The translations under genes were made by a program, and so were the position numbers. This document shows, one piece after another, positions 23,026-26,861 of a stretch of 26,861 bases of DNA; the stretch's first letter is position 1; every line of letters starts with the position of its first letter. The stretch lies in assembly GCA_964415605.1 (NCBI GenBank), contig CAYQBA010000046.1:1-26861 (forward strand). Reading direction: 5' to 3'. Under the pieces are notes generated by a model that saw nothing but the letters and a program-made list of their open reading frames with translations, was not told the DNA's origin and made no database searches. This DNA comes from UCB3 sp964415605. Lineage in GTDB: Bacteria; Chloroflexota; Anaerolineae; Epilineales; Epilineaceae.

Positions 23026-26000
23026 ATGCGAGCTGCGCCCGTCCCCACGCGCCGGCGCGCCGTCCTCGGCGCCCTCGCCGCCGCCGCCGTCGGCCTTCTC
23101 GGCATCACGCCGGCGCTGGCCCAGCCCGAGATCCAGTACGTGCTGGTCGACCAATGGCCGCCCAGCGAAACCCCGCTCAACCAGATGGGCAGCCCCGGCG
23201 GGCTCGCGGTCCGCGCCGACGGCACGGTGTACCTGGCCGACTTCCTGGCCAACCGCGTGGCCGTGATGACCCCCGACGGCGACTGGAACCGCGCCTTCGG
23301 CAACCGCGGCGTCGGGCCCGACCGCGTCAACAACCCCAACGACGTCGAGGTCGACAACGTTGCCGGCCAGGTGTACGTGGCGGACTACGACAGCTATCGT
23401 CTGGTCGTCTACGACCTCGAAGGCAACTTCATCCGCTACGTGCCCGACATCTTCGTGTCCGGCATGGAGCGCGGTCCCGACGGCAACCTGTGGGTGGTCG
23501 ATCGCCTGTCCAACACGGTCCGCGTGTTCGACCCCGCCGGCGCCGAGGTGTTCAGCTTCGGCCAGCGCGGCAGCGGCCAGGGCAACCTCCGCCAGCTGAC
23601 CGACGTGGCCGTGGCAGCCGGCGGCGACATCTACGTCGGCGACCGCGGCGGATCGCGCATCCAGGTCTTCCGGCGCGAGGGCGACGGCGTGCGCCTGGTG
23701 CGCACCCTCAACCTCCGCGACGCCCGCTACCGCAAGGCCGGCGCCCCGCCGCCGGGATGGCCGCGCGGCGCGCCCTACTTCCAGCAGTGCTCGGCCTGGG
23801 ACCTCGTGTCGATCGACGACGAGACCCTGTTCGCATTCCCGTGCATGATCACCGACAACACCGTCGAGTTCCTCAACTCCTCGCAGCCCGGCTCCAAGAT
23901 CTTCGGGTTCTTCTTCCCGTACGTCAACGCCGAGGCCGGCCTGTACTACGCCATGGCCATCTACGACGAGGACGACCAGAACGATCGGAACCCGCTCGCC
24001 CCGGCCATCGTCCGCTACCGCGACCGCCAGTTCCGGCAGGTCGAGCAGGTCTTCCCGATGGCCACCATCAACGAGACCCCCTTCCGCGCCCCGACCGACA
24101 TCGAAGTCCGGCCGAGCGGCGCCGTCTACATCCAGGACTACGAGGGCGTGTCGCTGTTCTCGCCCGAGGGCGTCAAGCAGCGCCTGCTGCCCGTCGAGAC
24201 CTTCCCGACCGAGCCGATCTCGATCACCCTCCAGATGGCGACCGGCGACGGCACGCCGGATGGCGTCATCGGCTACGGGGCGTGCCTCAACGCCGGATCG
24301 CCGCGCCCGCAGAGCACGCCGTGCCTCGGCCAGTTCGTCGTGCGCACCCGCAACCACCGCGGCGAGCCACGGGACTACCTCGAGCCGGTGTGGACGTCGT
24401 CGGCGCCGCCGCCCGAGGAGATCACCGGGTTCACGTACGATGCATCCAACGACCTCCTGCTGCTCGTCAACAACGAAGAGCAGGAGCTGCTGGCGTATCC
24501 CCGGCTCGCGCGGGGCCGCAAGCTGACCTGGCCGCTCGGCGGCTCCGACCGGACCGCCATCTTCGCCGGGGTCACCGCCGGGCCCGACGGCCAGATCTAC
24601 GTCCTCGACGTGCTGCGGGACGAGATCCAGGTCCGCACCGCGGCCGGCAATCTCGTGCGCACCATCAAGTCGCCCTCCGATACCTGGCGCATCGCCGGCG
24701 GCCCCGACGGCACCGTCTTCGCGCTGACCGCGTTCGGCGAGGTCGTCCGGCTCGACCAGGGCAGCGCCGAGCTCGTGCGCTTCGACGGCAAGCCCAACGA
24801 GTTCTCGCAGGCCCGCAACCTGTCGGACATCGCGGTCGACACCAGCGGCCGCGTGTTCGTCGCCAACCGCCTGATGAGCGAGATCAACGTCTACGCGCCG
24901 CGCGACGGGCGCCCGAACGTGCTCAAGGGCCAGGTATGCCGCGTGTACGGCGACAAGACGGCGACGCCCGGGCAGGTCATGCTCGGCGACCCCGTGGACC
25001 TCACGCTGACGCTCGCCGGGTCGTGCGGCGCCATCGAGGAGCCGGCCCACATCCTGCTCGTCGTCAACACCAAGCGCACCGACGCCCTCGACGCCGCGCG
25101 CCGGATCGTGGCGCTGGCGGACTTCAGCCGCCACAACCTCGGGCTCCTCGGCTACTACGTCAGCACGAACTTCAAGGTGCGCTGGACTCAGGATGCGGCC
25201 AAGATCGTCACCGGGCTGGAGCAGTTGAACGCCGGCGGCGGCAGCGAGTCGAGCGAGGCGAACGCCCTGGCCGAAGCCCAGAAGCAGCTCCGCCTGCTGG
25301 GCAACGTGGTCGGGCGCAAGGTCATCGTCCTCGTCGGCCCGGAGTACTGTGTCAAGACCGAGCGGCCCGACTGCGCCGAGCAGCAGGACGCCGAGGGCGT
25401 GGCCCAGGCGCTGCGCGCCGACGGCGTGACCGTCGTCGTCGTCAACGGCAGCGGCGACAGCAGCCTGCTGGCCGCCAGCGACCTCGACGTGCTCAGCATC
25501 TGGGACAACGACCTGACGTCGACCGTCCCGGTGTACCAGCGCGTGGCCAAGCGGCTGCGCCCGCGCATGCTCGTCAAGTCCGCCACCGTCACCGACGAGA
25601 TCCCGCCGCAGCTCGACCTCGACCCGGCGACGATCCAACCCGCCGGCGCCTGGGACCCGGCGACCCGCACGATCACGTGGCAGCTCACCGACGCCCCGGC
25701 CGGCACGCGCCTCACCTACCGGCTCCGGCCGAACACGACCGGCCGGCTGGCGACGAACGTGCGGGCCGGCGCGCGCTTCACGGACGGCTGGGACGGCGCC
25801 GGCGACGTGACCTTCCCGGTGCCCGAGATCGACGTCGCCGCGCCGCCGACGCCGTCGCCGACCGCCACCCCGGTGCCGACCCAAACCCCGACGCCGTCGC
25901 CGACGGCGCCTCCGGCGCCCACCGAGCCGCCGGTGCCGACCGCCACGCTCACGCCCGTGCCGCGCGACCTTTACCTGCCGATCGCATACCGCAACCACAG

Positions 26001-26565
26001 CGACTGCGTGGCGGCCATCCGGCCGGTGGATGTCGCGCTGGTCATCGACGTCTCGAGCAGCATGAACGCGCCGACGGCGCCGGGCGGGATCTCCAAGCTC
26101 GACGCCGCCCGCGCCGCGGCCATCGGCTTCCTCGACGCGCTCGCGCCGGCGGACCGGGCGGCGGTCGTCGTGTTCGACGCGGGCGCGCGGATCGTCGTGC
26201 CGCTGACCGCCGGCCGCGGTGCAGCACGGATCGCCCTTGCGGACATCCCGTCCGGGAGCGGCTCGCGCATCGACGCTGGGATCACGGCGGCGGTCGAGGC
26301 CCTCGCCGCCCGGCGCCCGGACGCCACCGCGGCGACTATCGTCCTGACCGACGCCGAGCGCGTCGACGGGGCCGCCGTGCTGGCGGCCGCCGATGCGGCG
26401 CGCGGGACCGGCATCACCGTGTACGCGATCGGCCTCGGCGCGCTCGTCGACGACGGCCTGCTCGCGCGGGTCGCCGGCGACCCGGCGCGTTACTTCAGGG
26501 CGCCCGGCACCGGGGACCTGGCCCGCATCTACGCCGGCCTCGAGATCGAGACGACTTGCCCATGA
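23026..26565 (+). CDS. Secreted NHL-propeller and double VWA-type protein
   Basis: 1179 residues. AGGAGGT with a 7-nt spacer fixes the ATG at 23026 rather than the earlier ATG at 22996. The signal peptide has a TRRRAVL Tat-like start and probable cleavage after ALA (residue 32). Residues about 55-250 carry NHL-type propeller blades (GLAVRADGTVYLADF, DVEVDNVAGQVYVAD, ERGPDGNLWVVD), and more blades follow to about 640. A VWA-like domain (about 675-850) lacks the DxSxS metal site. A beta-sandwich-like stretch, a Thr/Pro linker (about 943-980) and DLYLPIAYRN follow, then a VWA domain (about 1005-1175) with the site DVSSS at D1008 and LTDA later; SGSRID stands at the usual Thr position. Probably a surface protein for adhesion or protein binding. 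Tandem hairpins follow. Confidence 0.88.
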   Translation: MRAAPVPTRRRAVLGALAAAAVGLLGITPALAQPEIQYVLVDQWPPSETPLNQMGSPGGLAVRADGTVYLADFLANRVAVMTPDGDWNRAFGNRGVGPDRVNNPNDVEVDNVAGQVYVADYDSYRLVVYDLEGNFIRYVPDIFVSGMERGPDGNLWVVDRLSNTVRVFDPAGAEVFSFGQRGSGQGNLRQLTDVAVAAGGDIYVGDRGGSRIQVFRREGDGVRLVRTLNLRDARYRKAGAPPPGWPRGAPYFQQCSAWDLVSIDDETLFAFPCMITDNTVEFLNSSQPGSKIFGFFFPYVNAEAGLYYAMAIYDEDDQNDRNPLAPAIVRYRDRQFRQVEQVFPMATINETPFRAPTDIEVRPSGAVYIQDYEGVSLFSPEGVKQRLLPVETFPTEPISITLQMATGDGTPDGVIGYGACLNAGSPRPQSTPCLGQFVVRTRNHRGEPRDYLEPVWTSSAPPPEEITGFTYDASNDLLLLVNNEEQELLAYPRLARGRKLTWPLGGSDRTAIFAGVTAGPDGQIYVLDVLRDEIQVRTAAGNLVRTIKSPSDTWRIAGGPDGTVFALTAFGEVVRLDQGSAELVRFDGKPNEFSQARNLSDIAVDTSGRVFVANRLMSEINVYAPRDGRPNVLKGQVCRVYGDKTATPGQVMLGDPVDLTLTLAGSCGAIEEPAHILLVVNTKRTDALDAARRIVALADFSRHNLGLLGYYVSTNFKVRWTQDAAKIVTGLEQLNAGGGSESSEANALAEAQKQLRLLGNVVGRKVIVLVGPEYCVKTERPDCAEQQDAEGVAQALRADGVTVVVVNGSGDSSLLAASDLDVLSIWDNDLTSTVPVYQRVAKRLRPRMLVKSATVTDEIPPQLDLDPATIQPAGAWDPATRTITWQLTDAPAGTRLTYRLRPNTTGRLATNVRAGARFTDGWDGAGDVTFPVPEIDVAAPPTPSPTATPVPTQTPTPSPTAPPAPTEPPVPTATLTPVPRDLYLPIAYRNHSDCVAAIRPVDVALVIDVSSSMNAPTAPGGISKLDAARAAAIGFLDALAPADRAAVVVFDAGARIVVPLTAGRGAARIALADIPSGSGSRIDAGITAAVEALAARRPDATAATIVLTDAERVDGAAVLAAADAARGTGITVYAIGLGALVDDGLLARVAGDPARYFRAPGTGDLARIYAGLEIETTCP

Positions 26566-26571
26566 CCCCGC

Positions 26572-26590
26572 CGGGCGGCTTGGCCGCCCG
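26572..26590 (+). terminator. First hairpin after the NHL/VWA gene
   Basis: CGGGCGGC and GCCGCCCG form an 8-bp stem with a TTG loop, 6 nt after the stop codon. No T-tract follows, so termination is probable only from position and stem strength. Confidence 0.45.
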
Positions 26591-26610
26591 CGCGGGAGCC
26601 ACACCCGACG

Positions 26611-26633
26611 ACCGTTGAACGACCGCCGTTGAA
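26611..26633 (+). repeat. Downstream copy of the TTGAAC repeat
   Basis: ACCGTTGAACGAC matches the upstream leader copy at 22864-22876 base for base and is followed by a second GTTGAA, so related repeats flank the NHL/VWA gene on both sides. Confidence 0.45.
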
Positions 26634-26639
26634 GCATCA

Positions 26640-26668
26640 GCCGGGGCGGGCCAGTGGCCCGCCCCGGC
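26640..26668. terminator. Strong GC hairpin between convergent genes, probable bidirectional terminator
   Basis: A perfect 13-bp stem, GCCGGGGCGGGCC with its complement, around an AGT loop, lying between the NHL/VWA gene and the convergent gene at the right edge. Neither side has a T-tract, as is common in very GC-rich genomes. Confidence 0.6.
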
Positions 26669-26734
26669 GTGCGTGGGGGCGTCGGATCGAGGGAGGAGCG
26701 GTGAGGATCGCCCCCCACGACGATGGCGGATTCC

Positions 26735-26861
26735 CTAAGGCTTGCGCGTCATCGGCAAGTAGATCGCCGCCGGCGGGGCGGACGGCCTCGTCGTCGGGCT
26801 CGGCGCCACCGTCGGGTCCGGGCCGGTGGGCGTCGGCGTCGCGACCGCGGCCGTGACCGTC
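26735..26861 (-). CDS. Partial secreted protein, C-terminal Thr/Pro linker and YLP box
   Basis: The last 41 codons of a gene whose body lies beyond the right edge; the stop TAG is at 26735-26737. The frame reads a Thr/Pro/Ala-rich linker (ATPTPTGPDPT, then APSPTTRPSAPP) and ends AAIYLPMTRKP. This is the same linker-plus-xLP arrangement as the LVIVD and NHL/VWA proteins, here placed right at the C-terminus. With no start codon inside the window it is easily missed. Nothing can be said about the main domain. It converges on the NHL/VWA gene with two hairpins between. Confidence 0.7.
   Translation of the reverse strand, partial: TVTAAVATPTPTGPDPTVAPSPTTRPSAPPAAIYLPMTRKP

Noticed and set aside
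23011..26718. Minus-strand open frame of 1235 codons opposite the NHL/VWA gene
   Set aside because: Its translation is a biased Arg/Gly/Val/Asp mix with no fold signature, while the plus frame has signal peptide, NHL blades and a VWA metal site.
26629..26856. Plus-strand 75-codon frame at the right edge
   Set aside because: It starts in the hairpin region and is antisense to the Thr/Pro-linker C-terminus, which has a much better protein pattern.
1..26861. CRISPR arrays, tRNA or rRNA genes, insertion sequences and attachment sites
   Set aside because: No regularly spaced repeats, no tRNA-like folds, no transposase or integrase motifs were seen in any reading.

Overview
The window is a GC-rich (roughly 70%) bacterial chromosomal segment with tightly packed, often overlapping genes. 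Several long secreted or surface proteins carry Thr/Pro-rich linkers followed by a hydrophobic 'FLP/YLP' box, a protein style I associate with Chloroflexota (Anaerolineae/Ardenticatenia-like lineages). That assignment is an inference from protein style; there is no rRNA or marker gene here. I see no tRNA, rRNA, CRISPR array, insertion sequence or phage gene.

Layout. (1) 1-741 (+): C-terminal piece of a membrane protein cut by the window edge, probably a glycosyltransferase of the GT39/ArnT type. (2) 917-6025 (+): a 1702-residue secreted protein built from three related modules with an internal dockerin-like calcium-binding segment; its 3' end overlaps the convergent heme A synthase gene by 80 nt. 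(3) 5946-10193 (-): a compact operon read arsM (arsenite methyltransferase), a SigZ-like ECF sigma factor with a Cys-rich tail, an aromatic-amino-acid-decarboxylase-like enzyme, and ctaA (heme A synthase); the junctions are TGATG, a 5-nt gap and ATGA. (4) 10497-18338 (+): a radical SAM/SPASM protein with a His-rich insert, divergent from arsM and with a good promoter; an SGNH-hydrolase lipoprotein; a 941-residue membrane protein joining a DUF4332-like N-terminus to an apparently split alpha/beta-hydrolase; and a secreted LVIVD-repeat propeller.

(5) 18330-22393 (-): a second compact operon, read DUF2470 (heme-related), DUF1992, a possible 45-residue small protein, a TauE/SafE-like membrane protein fused to a cupredoxin domain, a CopZ-like metallochaperone, a membrane-anchored cupredoxin and a purple-acid-phosphatase-like metallophosphoesterase. 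A sigma-70-like promoter lies just upstream of the first gene. The middle genes form a copper-handling cassette. (6) 22394-23025: a long non-coding leader with repeated TTGAAC-type motifs and three hairpins. (7) 23026-26565 (+): a 1179-residue secreted protein with an NHL-type propeller, a degenerate VWA-like domain, a Thr/Pro linker and a canonical VWA domain, followed by two GC hairpins. (8) 26735-26861 (-): the C-terminal end of another Thr/Pro-linker protein, cut by the right edge.

Taken together the window mixes metal and heme physiology (arsenic methylation, copper handling, heme A synthesis, a possible heme-type radical SAM enzyme) with large extracellular proteins of unknown role. The observations most worth following are the recurring Thr/Pro + xLP box, the arsM-sigma-decarboxylase-ctaA operon with its Cys-tailed sigma factor, and the split-hydrolase membrane protein.
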